Assembly (NCBI GenBank): GCA_009779915.1
Contig: WRBA01000010.1
Location: 34,236 to 98,235, forward strand
Origin: Defluviitaleaceae bacterium
GTDB lineage: Bacteria > Bacillota > Clostridia > Lachnospirales > UBA5962
Length of the DNA: 64,000 nucleotides
Direction of reading: 5' to 3'
Shown here: one piece after another, positions 15,493 through 23,517 of the stretch
Numbering within the stretch: the first letter of the stretch is position 1
How the letters are laid out: each line of letters starts with the position of its first letter
Translations under genes and position numbers: made by a program
Notes under the pieces: model-generated
Seen by the model: the letters and a program-made list of their open reading frames with translations, nothing else
Databases searched by the model: none
What the model was told of the DNA's origin: nothing

Positions 15493-17307
15493 ATGTCTGA
15501 ATCAATGGAAGGTATGAAGAGAACTCATATGTGCGCTGAGGTTACTGAGAAATTTGCCAGTCAGCGGGTTACGGTAATGGGTTGGGTTAATAAAAGACGA
15601 GATTTAGGTCAGCTGATATTTATTTCCCTCAGGGATAGAAGCGGGCTTGTGCAAGGTGTAATTGATGAAAACAGCGCGAAGCCTGAGGTGTTTTCCAAAG
15701 TTTCCAATGTACGTGGGGAGTTTGTTGTCGCTTTCTCAGGGGAAGTAATACTTAGGACTCCCGGCAATATTAACGAAGATATGGAAACTGGTAAAATTGA
15801 AATTGCAATTGATGAATTTAGGGTGCTAAGTGAGGCGGATGTGCCTCCGTTCCAGGTGGCTGATAAAGGGGTTAAAGAGGACTTGCGCCTTAAATACCGC
15901 TATATTGACCTTAGGCGCCCTGAAATGCAGAAAAACTTTATACTCCGCCACAATGTTTGCAAAAGCGTTAGGGATTATTTATCAAATAACGGCTTTTTAG
16001 AGGTGGAAACGCCGATTCTAACTAAAAGCACACCGGAAGGGGCAAGGGATTATCTTGTGCCCAGTCGTGTATATCCGGGGAATTTTTATGCCCTTCCTCA
16101 GTCCCCTCAGCAATTTAAACAAATGCTTATGATATCAGGCTTTGACAAGTATTTTCAGATAGTTAAATGCTTCCGTGATGAGGATTTAAGGGCTGATCGC
16201 CAGCCGGAATTTACCCAGATAGATATTGAAATGTCCTTTGTCAATGAGGAAGATGTTATCGAAATGAACGAAGGGCTTGTTAAAACTGTGCTTAAAGATG
16301 TAGCAGGGGTTGAGCTTGCGACACCGTTGCCACGTATAACTTTTAAAGAGGCTATGGAGCGGTACGGTTCCGATAAGCCTGATATACGCTTTGGCATGGA
16401 GCTTAATAATATTACAGATATGGTATCTGATATGGATTTTCCAGTTTTTAAGGAAGTGGTTGGTTTAGGCGGTTCTGTGAGGGGGATTAACGCAATAGGC
16501 TGTGCCAAATATTCCAGAAAGCAGATAGATAGCCTTGTGGAATTTGTTAAAACTTATGGTGCCAAGGGCTTAGTATGGATTTCCTTAGCTGAAAACGGTG
16601 AGATTAAGTCCTCTGCCACAAAATTCTTTACTGATGAAAAGATGAGTGAGATAATCGCTGCCTTTGATGCAAATCCGGGGGATCTTATACTCATATGTGC
16701 AGGAGTTAATGATATAGTATTCGATTCTCTAGGGGCTCTTAGATGTGAAATTGCGAAGCGTGAAGAAATAGCAAAAGATGATGATTATAAACTCCTTTGG
16801 GTTACGGATTTTCCTCTTCTTGAATGGAGCGAGGAAGATGACAGATTTTATGCCCGCCATCACCCTTTCACCTCTCCTAAAGAGGAGGACATGGATAAAC
16901 TGGACAAGGCACCGGAAGCTGTGCGAGCCAAAGCATACGACCTTGTGGCAAATGGGTATGAGCTTGCCGGCGGCAGTTTAAGGATATATCAAAACGAAAT
17001 GCAGCAAAAAATGTTTGAAATGCTTGGCTTTACTAAGGAATCTGCACAGGAGCGGTTTGGCTATTTCTTAGAAGCTTTTAAATACGGCACGCCTCCTCAC
17101 GGCGGTATAGCTTATGGGCTTGACAGGCTTGTAATGCTGCTTGCAGGGGTTAATGCTATAAGGGATGTTATAGCTTTCCCTAAAGTTAAAGATGCCAGCT
17201 GTCCTCTTACAGACTCCCCTGGAGAGGTGGATCAGATGCAGCTTGATGAGCTTGGGCTTAGGGTAGAGAAGATGGTAGGGCGTAGTGAAAGTGCGGATGA
17301 AAATTAA
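15493..17307 (+). CDS. aspS: Aspartyl-tRNA synthetase (bacterial type)
   Basis: This 604-residue enzyme has an N-terminal OB-fold (VTVMGWVNKRRDLGQLIFIS), motif 2 (FRDEDLRADRQPEFTQID), the bacterial GAD insertion domain (about residues 290-430) and motif 3 (GIAYGLDRLVMLLAG). It charges tRNA-Asp; discrimination against tRNA-Asn cannot be judged by eye. It ends the hisS-aspS unit, followed by a stem-loop. Confidence 0.96.
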   Translation: MSESMEGMKRTHMCAEVTEKFASQRVTVMGWVNKRRDLGQLIFISLRDRSGLVQGVIDENSAKPEVFSKVSNVRGEFVVAFSGEVILRTPGNINEDMETGKIEIAIDEFRVLSEADVPPFQVADKGVKEDLRLKYRYIDLRRPEMQKNFILRHNVCKSVRDYLSNNGFLEVETPILTKSTPEGARDYLVPSRVYPGNFYALPQSPQQFKQMLMISGFDKYFQIVKCFRDEDLRADRQPEFTQIDIEMSFVNEEDVIEMNEGLVKTVLKDVAGVELATPLPRITFKEAMERYGSDKPDIRFGMELNNITDMVSDMDFPVFKEVVGLGGSVRGINAIGCAKYSRKQIDSLVEFVKTYGAKGLVWISLAENGEIKSSATKFFTDEKMSEIIAAFDANPGDLILICAGVNDIVFDSLGALRCEIAKREEIAKDDDYKLLWVTDFPLLEWSEEDDRFYARHHPFTSPKEEDMDKLDKAPEAVRAKAYDLVANGYELAGGSLRIYQNEMQQKMFEMLGFTKESAQERFGYFLEAFKYGTPPHGGIAYGLDRLVMLLAGVNAIRDVIAFPKVKDASCPLTDSPGEVDQMQLDELGLRVEKMVGRSESADEN

Positions 17308-17320
17308 AATATGTATAAAT

Positions 17321-17360
17321 AATTATCCCCGAGGTTTTATAAAGCCCCGGGGATAATATT
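17321..17360 (+). terminator. Stem-loop downstream of aspS
   Basis: AATTATCCCC pairs with GGGGATAATATT, enclosing a GAGG...GCC extension. The stem is strong but the following sequence (AACCAAAACG) lacks a T-tract, so termination may be weak. Confidence 0.55.
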
Positions 17361-17385
17361 AACCAAAACGAGGGAGGATAATTAA

Positions 17386-18000
17386 ATGGTATATATATAC
17401 ATATTTCTATTCTTTTTACTGGGCACTATATTTATGTTATTGTCAATGATTAAGTTTGGTAAAAAACTTGACTGTGAAATATCTTATGAAATGTCTGAAA
17501 TAATTTTTTATGATGGCAGGCACGGGTATTCAGCGTATTATGGTCAAGAGAGGCATATGAGATTCATTTACTCTCCTATGATATCAATCTACCCGGTATA
17601 TTTTTTTTGGCTTTTGCATAAAAGCGTTTTTGGAAGCGGTTGGTATTTAATTGTGCCTATTGCTATAGGTCTTGCAATATTATTTTTAAACCCTATCTTT
17701 TTAATAGCAGCTGTTATTTGGTATATTTTTTCTTCAATTACAACTACTATAGCCTTTGGTGAAACAGTTGTTTTTGGAATATTTGCTATGATTTTCCCTT
17801 TAATAGCAATAGGTTTAATTTTACTAATGATATCCCAATTTACTACATTTGAACATACAACAATGTTATTCTTACGCATATATGGGGTTCAAATAATATT
17901 TATACCCTTTCTCAGATGTGTGCCGTTTGCTTGGGGTAAATGCGAATATAAAGGGTATGTAGATTGGTTTGGCGTGTTAGCAAATAAAATTTATAAGTAA
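17386..18000 (+). CDS. Uncharacterised multi-pass membrane protein
   Basis: This 204-residue protein has a GAGGGAGG site. About five hydrophobic segments are visible: residues 2-23, 65-80, 88-120, 123-150 and 160-185. Between the first and second is a soluble loop with charged and aromatic residues (YDGRHGYSAYYGQERHM). I recognise no family. It is followed by the toxin-antitoxin operon but has no evident link with it. Confidence 0.65.
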   Translation: MVYIYIFLFFLLGTIFMLLSMIKFGKKLDCEISYEMSEIIFYDGRHGYSAYYGQERHMRFIYSPMISIYPVYFFWLLHKSVFGSGWYLIVPIAIGLAILFLNPIFLIAAVIWYIFSSITTTIAFGETVVFGIFAMIFPLIAIGLILLMISQFTTFEHTTMLFLRIYGVQIIFIPFLRCVPFAWGKCEYKGYVDWFGVLANKIYK

Positions 18001-18070
18001 ATACTAGGATTGCTATATTTGGAAGTCGGACTTTTTATGAAGAGAGGGCTTTTATAAAGTTCTCCTTGTT

Positions 18071-18094
18071 ATTTTAGCGTAATTATGCTAAAAT
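18071..18094 (+). promoter_or_regulatory. Palindromic operator over the toxin-antitoxin promoter
   Basis: ATTTTAGC (18071-18078) and GCTAAAAT (18087-18094) are perfect inverted complements around GTAATTAT. The right arm contains TAAAAT, a plausible -10, 17 bp after TTGTTA. A dimeric antitoxin binding here would occlude the promoter, the usual autoregulation of such operons. Confidence 0.6.
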
Positions 18095-18113
18095 ATTATT
18101 GGAGGTGTCAGAT

Positions 18114-18383
18114 ATGAATATGATAAGACCTGTATCAGATTTACGAAATAATTTTGCGGAAATATCAAAAATTGTACACGAAACGGCTCAGCCGGTGTTT
18201 CTCACAAAAAATGGATATGGTAATATGGTTGTTTTAAGTATGGAAGCTTTTCAAAAAATGCAATTTGAGAGTGAAGTTTATTTCAAATTGCTGGAAGCCG
18301 AGCGTGAAGCAGAGCATTCTGGCAAAAGGTATTCCTCTAAAGAAGTATTGGCTGCCATGAAAGATACTATGGGAGAGCGGTAA
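18114..18383 (+). CDS. Antitoxin, Phd/YefM family
   Basis: This 89-residue protein begins MNMIRPVSDLRNNFAEISKI, the Phd/YefM DNA-binding N-terminus. It contains QPVFLTKNGYGNMVVLSMEAF and a charged, probably flexible C-terminal toxin-binding tail. The ATG at 18114 lies 6 nt after GGAGGTG; a TTG inside that site is not credible. It would neutralise the downstream toxin and repress its own promoter through the palindrome at 18071-18094. The toxin starts 1 bp after its stop. Confidence 0.88.
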   Translation: MNMIRPVSDLRNNFAEISKIVHETAQPVFLTKNGYGNMVVLSMEAFQKMQFESEVYFKLLEAEREAEHSGKRYSSKEVLAAMKDTMGER

Positions 18384-18384
18384 A

Positions 18385-18708
18385 ATGTATAAACTTGAGT
18401 ATTTAGACTTAGCAAAGCAAGATATGGTTGAAATCGCAAGTTATATTAGCAGAGAGCTTAACAACCCTCAGTCGGCTGAAAAATTAGCTGATGAAATGAT
18501 AAAAGCCGCTGAAAATCTTGTGAAATTTCCATACTCCAATAGGGTTCATTTAATATCCGCTCCTTTAAAACAAGAGTATCGAAGGCTGATAGTGAAGAAT
18601 TACATTATGCTTTATTGTATAGATGAGAAAGAGAAAAAAGTGACAATTGCAAGGGTTATCTATAGTCGACGTGACTATGAAAAAATGCCTATAAACGAGG
18701 AAAAATGA
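18385..18708 (+). CDS. Toxin, ParE/RelE superfamily
   Basis: This 107-residue RelE/ParE-fold protein contains YLDLAKQDMVEIASYISREL at the N-terminus, KFPYSNRV in the middle and the conserved C-terminal strand YRRLIVKNYIMLYCIDE followed by TIARVIYSRRDYEKM. Members either cleave ribosomal mRNA or poison gyrase; the sequence does not tell which. It starts immediately after the antitoxin stop, typical of co-translated TA pairs. Confidence 0.87.
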   Translation: MYKLEYLDLAKQDMVEIASYISRELNNPQSAEKLADEMIKAAENLVKFPYSNRVHLISAPLKQEYRRLIVKNYIMLYCIDEKEKKVTIARVIYSRRDYEKMPINEEK

Positions 18709-18762
18709 CAATGTTCTTTAAAGAAATTGAAACTGAAAGAATTTTTTTGAAAAACTTATACT

Positions 18763-18803
18763 TTACTAAAAACAATAGACGCTGAGTCAAGTTCAGCGTC
18801 TAT
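18763..18803 (-). terminator. Rho-independent terminator of the 43-aa lipoprotein gene
   Basis: ATAGACGCTGA (18775-18785) and TCAGCGTCTAT (18793-18803) form a perfect 11-bp stem with a 7-nt loop. On the minus strand the stem is followed by TTGTTTTTAGT (18774-18764). The stop codon of the small lipoprotein gene is inside the stem. Confidence 0.8.
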
Positions 18804-18931
18804 GCGAGCCCGCGCAATTCTGCATTCTGAGGTGTTTGGGGCGATTCATATGGGGTGCCATCACTACTGCAAGCCGTAAAAGCAAACAATATAACCGCTG
18901 CTAAAGCTAAAAGAACCGCATATTTTCTCAT
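18800..18931 (-). CDS. Small lipoprotein, 43 aa
   Basis: A minus-strand frame starts at 18931 with a GAGGT site 7 nt upstream. The product begins MRKYAVLLALAAVILFAFTA and is followed by Cys21, giving lipobox FTAC. The mature part is only about 23 residues (CSSDGTPYESPQTP...). The complete signal, ribosome site and terminator overlapping the stop codon support a real gene. It should be anchored outside the membrane; its function is unknown. Confidence 0.7.
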   Translation of the reverse strand: MRKYAVLLALAAVILFAFTACSSDGTPYESPQTPQNAELRGLA

Positions 18932-19009
18932 AAAATACCTCAGTGTAGTTACATCTCCTTAATACTTAATAAATATAACACAAAAACCGCCATTCCTCAA
19001 CAAAAAATA

Positions 19010-19249
19010 TTAAGTCTTAAACATCCTCTCATTGCCTCGTTTAAAATTACCTGTTGCTTTTGCCATAATTAGCTGTGCATCTTTTCCGTCCACATCTTTA
19101 ATATCAGAGATAAAAGCCTCAGCTTTTTTGCCGCTTAGAGTTGTAACTTGCTTGCCATGATAAGAAATAAACACCTTTCTATCTTTTGTAAGCTTATATG
19201 TAAAGATTTCTTCGCTCAGCATTCCTCTTTTATCTATAGAATTATTCAT
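19010..19249 (-). CDS. Conserved hypothetical small protein, 79 aa
   Basis: The protein contains IFTYKLTKDRKVFISYHGKQ and ends IMAKATGNFKRGNERMF. I recall similar small soluble proteins in Firmicutes but no function. A GGAGGC site precedes the ATG on the minus strand. It lies beyond the terminator of the etf operon, so it is probably transcribed separately. Confidence 0.7.
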   Translation of the reverse strand: MNNSIDKRGMLSEEIFTYKLTKDRKVFISYHGKQVTTLSGKKAEAFISDIKDVDGKDAQLIMAKATGNFKRGNERMFKT

Positions 19250-19274
19250 ACTGCCTCCAGATCCTTTGTGTTTT

Positions 19275-19322
19275 TAACAAAAAACCTAGGGTGAACCTAA
19301 AAAAGAAACAGGCACACCCTAG
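19275..19322 (-). terminator. Terminator of the lctD-etfB-etfA operon
   Basis: CTAGGGTG (19286-19293) and CACCCTAG (19315-19322) pair around a 21-nt loop. On the minus strand the stem is followed by a GTTTTTTGTT run. Confidence 0.75.
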
Positions 19323-19386
19323 TGGAATAATCAAATATTTGAATTACGAAGCAATTTGCTTATTTAACAAATTAAATAAGTATAAA

Positions 19387-20388
19387 TTAAGCTTTAAGTT
19401 TTGCTTTTAACTCTTTTTCTAACAAAGGAATAACCTCATATAAATCACCGACTATTCCATAATCCGCTAAATTGAATATCCATGCATTAGGGTCTTTATT
19501 GATTGCTATTATTGTCTCAGATGAACTCATACCGGCAACATGCTGAGTAGCACCTGATACGCCACATGCAATGTAAACTTTTGGTGCAACGGATTTTCCG
19601 GTTTGACCTACTTGATGGGCGTGGGAAATCCAGCCTTCTTCAACAGTGGCACGAGACGCGCCAACAGTGGCACCTATAGACGCCGCGAAACTACGGATTA
19701 AGTCAAAGCCTGCCGCATCACCTAAGCCGCGACCGCCTGTAACAATAATTTCAGCACCTTCAAGGTCAACCTTTTCGCCAACTTCCTCCATTATTTCCAC
19801 AATACGTGTCCTAATCTTATTTGGATCGAAAGAGAAACTTTCCTTAATAATTTCAATATCTTTTGGCTGGCTTGCAGGCTTTTTAAATACGCCCGGTCTT
19901 ATTGTACCCATTTGCGGTCTGTGGTTTGCACAGAATATAACCGCCATAATATTGCCGCCAAAAGCAGGTCTTGTCCAAGCGATACAGCCTGTTTGTTCGT
20001 CAATACTAAGCTCGGTACAGTCAGCTGTTAAGCCCGTGCCAATACGACCTGATATACGCGGCGCAAGGTCACGTCCATTGCCGGTTGCGCCTATCATAAC
20101 GGTAAGCGGGTCGTATTTTTCAATTAAATATGTAAAGGCGGCAGTGTGTGCATCAGTTGAATAATGCTTATACTCCGGTCCTTCGATAGTAATAACAGAG
20201 TCTGCGCCGTAGTCGCCGGCTGCTTTAGCGGCTATGCTTGTATCTTCGGCAATTACAACAGCTACAAGCTTTCCGCCTTGCTCAGCCGCAAGTCTTTTGC
20301 CGGGATTTAACAACTCAAGCCCAACGTTTTTTGGTGTATTGTCAGTTTTCGTTTCAATGAAAACCCATAAATCTTTTGATGCTCCCAT
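19387..20388 (-). CDS. etfA: Electron transfer flavoprotein alpha subunit
   Basis: This 333-residue EtfA has an N-terminal domain (WVFIETKTDNTPKNVGLELL) and the C-terminal FAD-binding domain with GGRGLGDAAGFDLI, SRATVEEGWI, HQVGQTGKSVAPKVYIACGVSG and the final DYGIVGDLYEVIP. It pairs with EtfB 14 bp upstream and should pass electrons from the adjacent lactate dehydrogenase-type flavoprotein. In Acetobacterium LctBCD a related EtfAB confurcates electrons so that lactate can reduce NAD+. No extra N-terminal ferredoxin-like Cys cluster is seen here, so whether this one confurcates is open. Confidence 0.92.
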   Translation of the reverse strand: MGASKDLWVFIETKTDNTPKNVGLELLNPGKRLAAEQGGKLVAVVIAEDTSIAAKAAGDYGADSVITIEGPEYKHYSTDAHTAAFTYLIEKYDPLTVMIGATGNGRDLAPRISGRIGTGLTADCTELSIDEQTGCIAWTRPAFGGNIMAVIFCANHRPQMGTIRPGVFKKPASQPKDIEIIKESFSFDPNKIRTRIVEIMEEVGEKVDLEGAEIIVTGGRGLGDAAGFDLIRSFAASIGATVGASRATVEEGWISHAHQVGQTGKSVAPKVYIACGVSGATQHVAGMSSSETIIAINKDPNAWIFNLADYGIVGDLYEVIPLLEKELKAKLKA

Positions 20389-20402
20389 TATGTTCTAGCC
20401 TC

Positions 20403-21224
20403 CTACTCAATATCTACGACTATTTTGTTTTCAACCAAAAGTCCGGCGAGCTTACTAGCCGATTCCTCAAGAGAACCTTCTTTAAATATAACGCCGCCTT
20501 TTTTAACTTGCGGAACAAAAGTTTTTCGAACTTGAGTTGGTGAACCTTTTAGTCCGATTTTTGCTCTGTCTATTCCATCTAGCATATCAACACCGATTTG
20601 ACCTATTTCCATTTTCTTTGCGGCAAATCTGCGTTTTGCACCGGCTAAGCGGGGCTCAAAATTAGGTTTTGTGAAAGTTACTACACAAGGGAATTTAATA
20701 GCTAATATTTCTTTTCCGTCCTCAGTTTCTTTCGTAACATAAAGCTCGTCGTCCTTACATTCACAGGTTAGCCCGTAAGTTATTTGCGGAATATCCAAGC
20801 ACTCTGCGATTTGAGGACCAACCTGTGCGGTATCGCCATCGATTGCCTGTTTGCCGCAGAAAATCATGTCAAACTTAATACTTTCCAAAGATTCTATTTT
20901 TTTGATGGCTTCGCTTAATATGTAGCTGGTTGCAAGAGTGTCAGATCCGGCAAAAAATTTATCAGATGCAAGATAAGCAGCATCCGCTGATATTGACAAG
21001 CACTCTCTAAGAGCCGCTTCCGCTTGAGGAGGGCCCATACAAAGAGCATAAATCTTAATGTCTTTATCCTTATCTTTAAGTCTTGCAGCAGCTTCAAGAG
21101 CGTAGCCGTCATAAGGATTCACTATACTTTCAACACCGTCGCGGATTAAGGTATTAGTTTCCGGATCGATTGAAATTTCTTGTGTATTTGGTACTTGTTT
21201 GATACAAACTAAAATATTTTTCAT
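20403..21224 (-). CDS. etfB: Electron transfer flavoprotein beta subunit
   Basis: This 273-residue EtfB begins MKNILVCIKQVPNTQEISID and has TLIRDGVESIVNPYDGYALE and CGKQAIDGDTAQVGPQIAE, features shared with EtfB proteins of anaerobic bifurcating complexes. It binds the second flavin/nucleotide and dimerises with EtfA. It is separated from lctD by a 111-bp gap containing a strong hairpin, and is followed directly by etfA. Confidence 0.92.
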   Translation of the reverse strand: MKNILVCIKQVPNTQEISIDPETNTLIRDGVESIVNPYDGYALEAAARLKDKDKDIKIYALCMGPPQAEAALRECLSISADAAYLASDKFFAGSDTLATSYILSEAIKKIESLESIKFDMIFCGKQAIDGDTAQVGPQIAECLDIPQITYGLTCECKDDELYVTKETEDGKEILAIKFPCVVTFTKPNFEPRLAGAKRRFAAKKMEIGQIGVDMLDGIDRAKIGLKGSPTQVRKTFVPQVKKGGVIFKEGSLEESASKLAGLLVENKIVVDIE

Positions 21225-21254
21225 TCAATTACTCTCTCCTTTGCCTATTAAAAT

Positions 21255-21295
21255 GGCAGAAAGCGGGTAAATTTTTTTACCCGCTTGGAATTGCC
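21255..21295 (-). promoter_or_regulatory. Intercistronic stem-loop between lctD and etfB
   Basis: AAGCGGGTAAA pairs with TTTACCCGCTT, with outer GGCA/TGCC pairs extending the stem (21255-21295). There is no T-tract on the minus strand, so it more likely stabilises or processes the mRNA and adjusts etf versus dehydrogenase levels than terminates. Confidence 0.55.
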
Positions 21296-21335
21296 ACTAT
21301 TTTTAAAAAACAATTGCAAAAGCTCTAAGGCGGGT

Positions 21336-22778
21336 TTAGCTTGGTAATTTACTCCATTCTGAACGGAACGCTACTTTACCAGGATTAAGGAGAAGTTTCG
21401 GGTCAAATACTTTTTTGATTTGCTTATGTAGTTCGATGATGCTATCGCCTACATACTCTTCAAAGTATTCTACTTTACCAAAGCCAACTCCGTGCTCGCC
21501 GGTAAGCTCGCCGCCCATTTCCTTAGCTTTGTCATACATAGCAACCATCCATGGATGGATTTGCTTTTTAAATTCTTCCTCTTCCATAGTGTTGGAAACG
21601 CCGAAGATATGTAAGTTACCATCGCCTGCATGACCAAGATACATTAACTCGAAATCATATTTTTCTGCATCTTTCGAGAAGAAATCAACGAATTCAGCAA
21701 TTTTGTAGATAGGAACAACAACATCATTCTCATCGAACAGCTCATGAGATTCAAAGATTGCATCCAAGAATGCACCGCGTACATCCCAAATATCTTTGAT
21801 TTTGTTAGGTGTATCGGCAATCATAACATCCATTGCCCCTTCTTCTAATAAGAAGTCAGTAATTCTTTCAAGATGAGGTTCAATTTCATCCATAGAATCA
21901 CCGTCAAAGATAAGAAGGAGGTATGCTTGCACGTCCACGCCGTCAACTTCTTTAACCCAAACATCTTTACCGACAAATTTCTCAGAAAGAAGAAGAACGG
22001 GTCTTTCAAAGAACTCAAGAGCGGTTGGGCGGAAGCTTGCCTGGAAAATCTTAGGTACTGTTTCAAGAGCTGTAGGAAGCTCTTTGAAAGGTGCAAGTAC
22101 AGATATTTCAAGAGCTGGTTTTTTAATAAGCTTCATGCAAAGCTCAGTAATGATACCTAAAGTACCTTCGGCACCTGTGATTAATTGGCAAAGATTATAA
22201 CCCGAGCTGGTTTTAGCAACATTTGCACCAAGCTTCATAATTTCGCCGTTTGGCATAACAACAGTCATACTGCGAACATAGTCTTTAGTTGTACCGTACT
22301 TAATAGCGCGCATACCGCCGGCGTTTGTAGACACGTTACCACCGATAGTACCAAGCTTTTGACCCGGATCGGGAGGATACATAAGACCTTTTTCAATAGC
22401 TGCGGCTTTTAAATCTTGAAGAAGTACACCAGGTTGAGTATAAACAGCAAACTGTTTCTCGTCCCAGCTAAGTATTTTGTTCATACGTGCGGTACAAACT
22501 ACAACGCCGCCGTATATTGGTACAGCACCGCCAACGAGACCGGTTCCGGCACCTCTCGTAGTAACAGGGATGTCGTTTGCGTAGCAAATTTTCATAATTT
22601 CTGAAACTTCTTCAGTTGTGAGAACGTCGATTGAAACTTCCGGTAAATTTTGACCGTAAATCGGCATTTCATCACGAGAGTAGTCAGGATTTACACCTTC
22701 GCCTTTAACAACTCTGTCTGCCCCTACCACTTTTTCTAATTGGGCAATAATTTCGGGTGTCAATTGCTTGTAATTCAT
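21336..22778 (-). CDS. lctD: FAD-linked lactate/glycolate dehydrogenase, GlcD/LctD type
   Basis: This 480-residue flavoprotein of the vanillyl-alcohol-oxidase/GlcD fold has an FAD-binding domain (PVTTRGAGTGLVGGAVPI, PPDPGQKLGTIGGNVSTNAGG, KTSSGYNLCQLITGAEGTLG) and a C-terminal cap ending in LTGEHGVGFGK and LLNPGK. The adjacent lactate permease and EtfBA indicate oxidation of lactate to pyruvate with Etf as electron acceptor, as in the LctBCD system. Glycolate or 2-hydroxyglutarate are alternative substrates. It has its own promoter region and a palindrome at 22831-22842. Confidence 0.9.
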   Translation of the reverse strand: MNYKQLTPEIIAQLEKVVGADRVVKGEGVNPDYSRDEMPIYGQNLPEVSIDVLTTEEVSEIMKICYANDIPVTTRGAGTGLVGGAVPIYGGVVVCTARMNKILSWDEKQFAVYTQPGVLLQDLKAAAIEKGLMYPPDPGQKLGTIGGNVSTNAGGMRAIKYGTTKDYVRSMTVVMPNGEIMKLGANVAKTSSGYNLCQLITGAEGTLGIITELCMKLIKKPALEISVLAPFKELPTALETVPKIFQASFRPTALEFFERPVLLLSEKFVGKDVWVKEVDGVDVQAYLLLIFDGDSMDEIEPHLERITDFLLEEGAMDVMIADTPNKIKDIWDVRGAFLDAIFESHELFDENDVVVPIYKIAEFVDFFSKDAEKYDFELMYLGHAGDGNLHIFGVSNTMEEEEFKKQIHPWMVAMYDKAKEMGGELTGEHGVGFGKVEYFEEYVGDSIIELHKQIKKVFDPKLLLNPGKVAFRSEWSKLPS

Positions 22779-22830
22779 ACATCAAACCTCCCATAAAATA
22801 TTGTAAAATATTATCATATGAAAATTAGCC

Positions 22831-22842
22831 TGCTTGCAAGCA
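22831..22842 (-). promoter_or_regulatory. Palindrome in the lctD leader (possible operator)
   Basis: TGCTTGCAAGCA is a perfect 12-bp palindrome between the predicted promoter and the lctD start. It could bind a GntR- or LacI-type regulator. No regulator gene is adjacent. Confidence 0.4.
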
Positions 22843-22868
22843 ATTTCCATGAGGTGCTATTAGTAAAC

Positions 22869-22895
22869 ATTATAACAAATCTATAATTATGTCAA
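22869..22895 (-). promoter_or_regulatory. Promoter for lctD-etfB-etfA
   Basis: On the minus strand TTGACA (22895-22890) and TATAAT (22874-22869) are 15 bp apart, slightly short of optimal. It is about 90 bp upstream of lctD, so the dehydrogenase operon can be transcribed separately from the permease. Confidence 0.6.
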
Positions 22896-23018
22896 TGACT
22901 TTTAGCTAAACAATCATAAGATGAATATATCTTTATATAAACTTTAGAGAAATTGAACATAAAACTCTTAGATTGTTTTAAATGTTTTATTAAAAACGCT
23001 ATAAAAACCACAAAAAGT

Positions 23019-23504
23019 TTAATTTGTTGCATCTCTACGATGACGTTTTGCCCTCCTGCTGCGTAAACGCCCAAAACAACACTTAGGCCAGAGAGTACAT
23101 TGACAGCAGGGGCAGTCACGGCAATTTGTCCGATTATCAGGGTCACATGAAAGCTTAATATCGGCAAGAGATATACCGCAGCTTCCTGGCGCTCTGGCTG
23201 CACAGGCTTTTATTATAGCTGCACAGATTGCGGAGTTTATCTCCAGTAAGCTCTTCTTTCCATCATTAAATTTTACGGATAAATGATGAACCCGATTTCC
23301 TTCATCGGACAACATTTCAGCCAACATACCTAAAGGAACTAACCCAAATTCTACTTTTTGATGTCCTTTTGTAACTATTTCATAGGAATTTACCGTATCA
23401 CGACCTAATTTAACGGTATTTGAAATTGATACATCCCCTGAAACAGATATTACATCTTGACCTTCATAATCGCCGGATATAACCTTATTCCTCGCTTGTT
23501 CCAT
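23019..23504 (-). CDS. Uncharacterised protein with Cys-rich C-terminus in the lactate locus
   Basis: This 161-residue frame starts at 23504 (MEQARNKVISGDYEGQ), 14 bp after the permease stop, with AAAGGGCG upstream. The N-terminal about 100 residues look like a small beta-rich domain (VISVSGDVSISNTVKLGRDT). After an Ala/Cys-rich helix (AICAAIIKACAARAPGSCG) comes a cluster of seven cysteines (NCRDCPCCQC ... PKCC) and a very basic Arg-rich end. I do not know the family. The Cys cluster could bind a metal. A frameshift near the end cannot be excluded, because another open frame (22892-23203) overlaps the tail. Confidence 0.55.
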   Translation of the reverse strand: MEQARNKVISGDYEGQDVISVSGDVSISNTVKLGRDTVNSYEIVTKGHQKVEFGLVPLGMLAEMLSDEGNRVHHLSVKFNDGKKSLLEINSAICAAIIKACAARAPGSCGISLADIKLSCDPDNRTNCRDCPCCQCTLWPKCCFGRLRSRRAKRHRRDATN

Positions 23505-23517
23505 ATTTTTACGCCCT

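Noticed and set aside
22892..23203. Minus-strand 103-codon frame overlapping the Cys-rich gene
   Set aside because: It has no ribosome site and overlaps a better-supported frame; its only weight is the possibility of a frameshift, noted with the gene.
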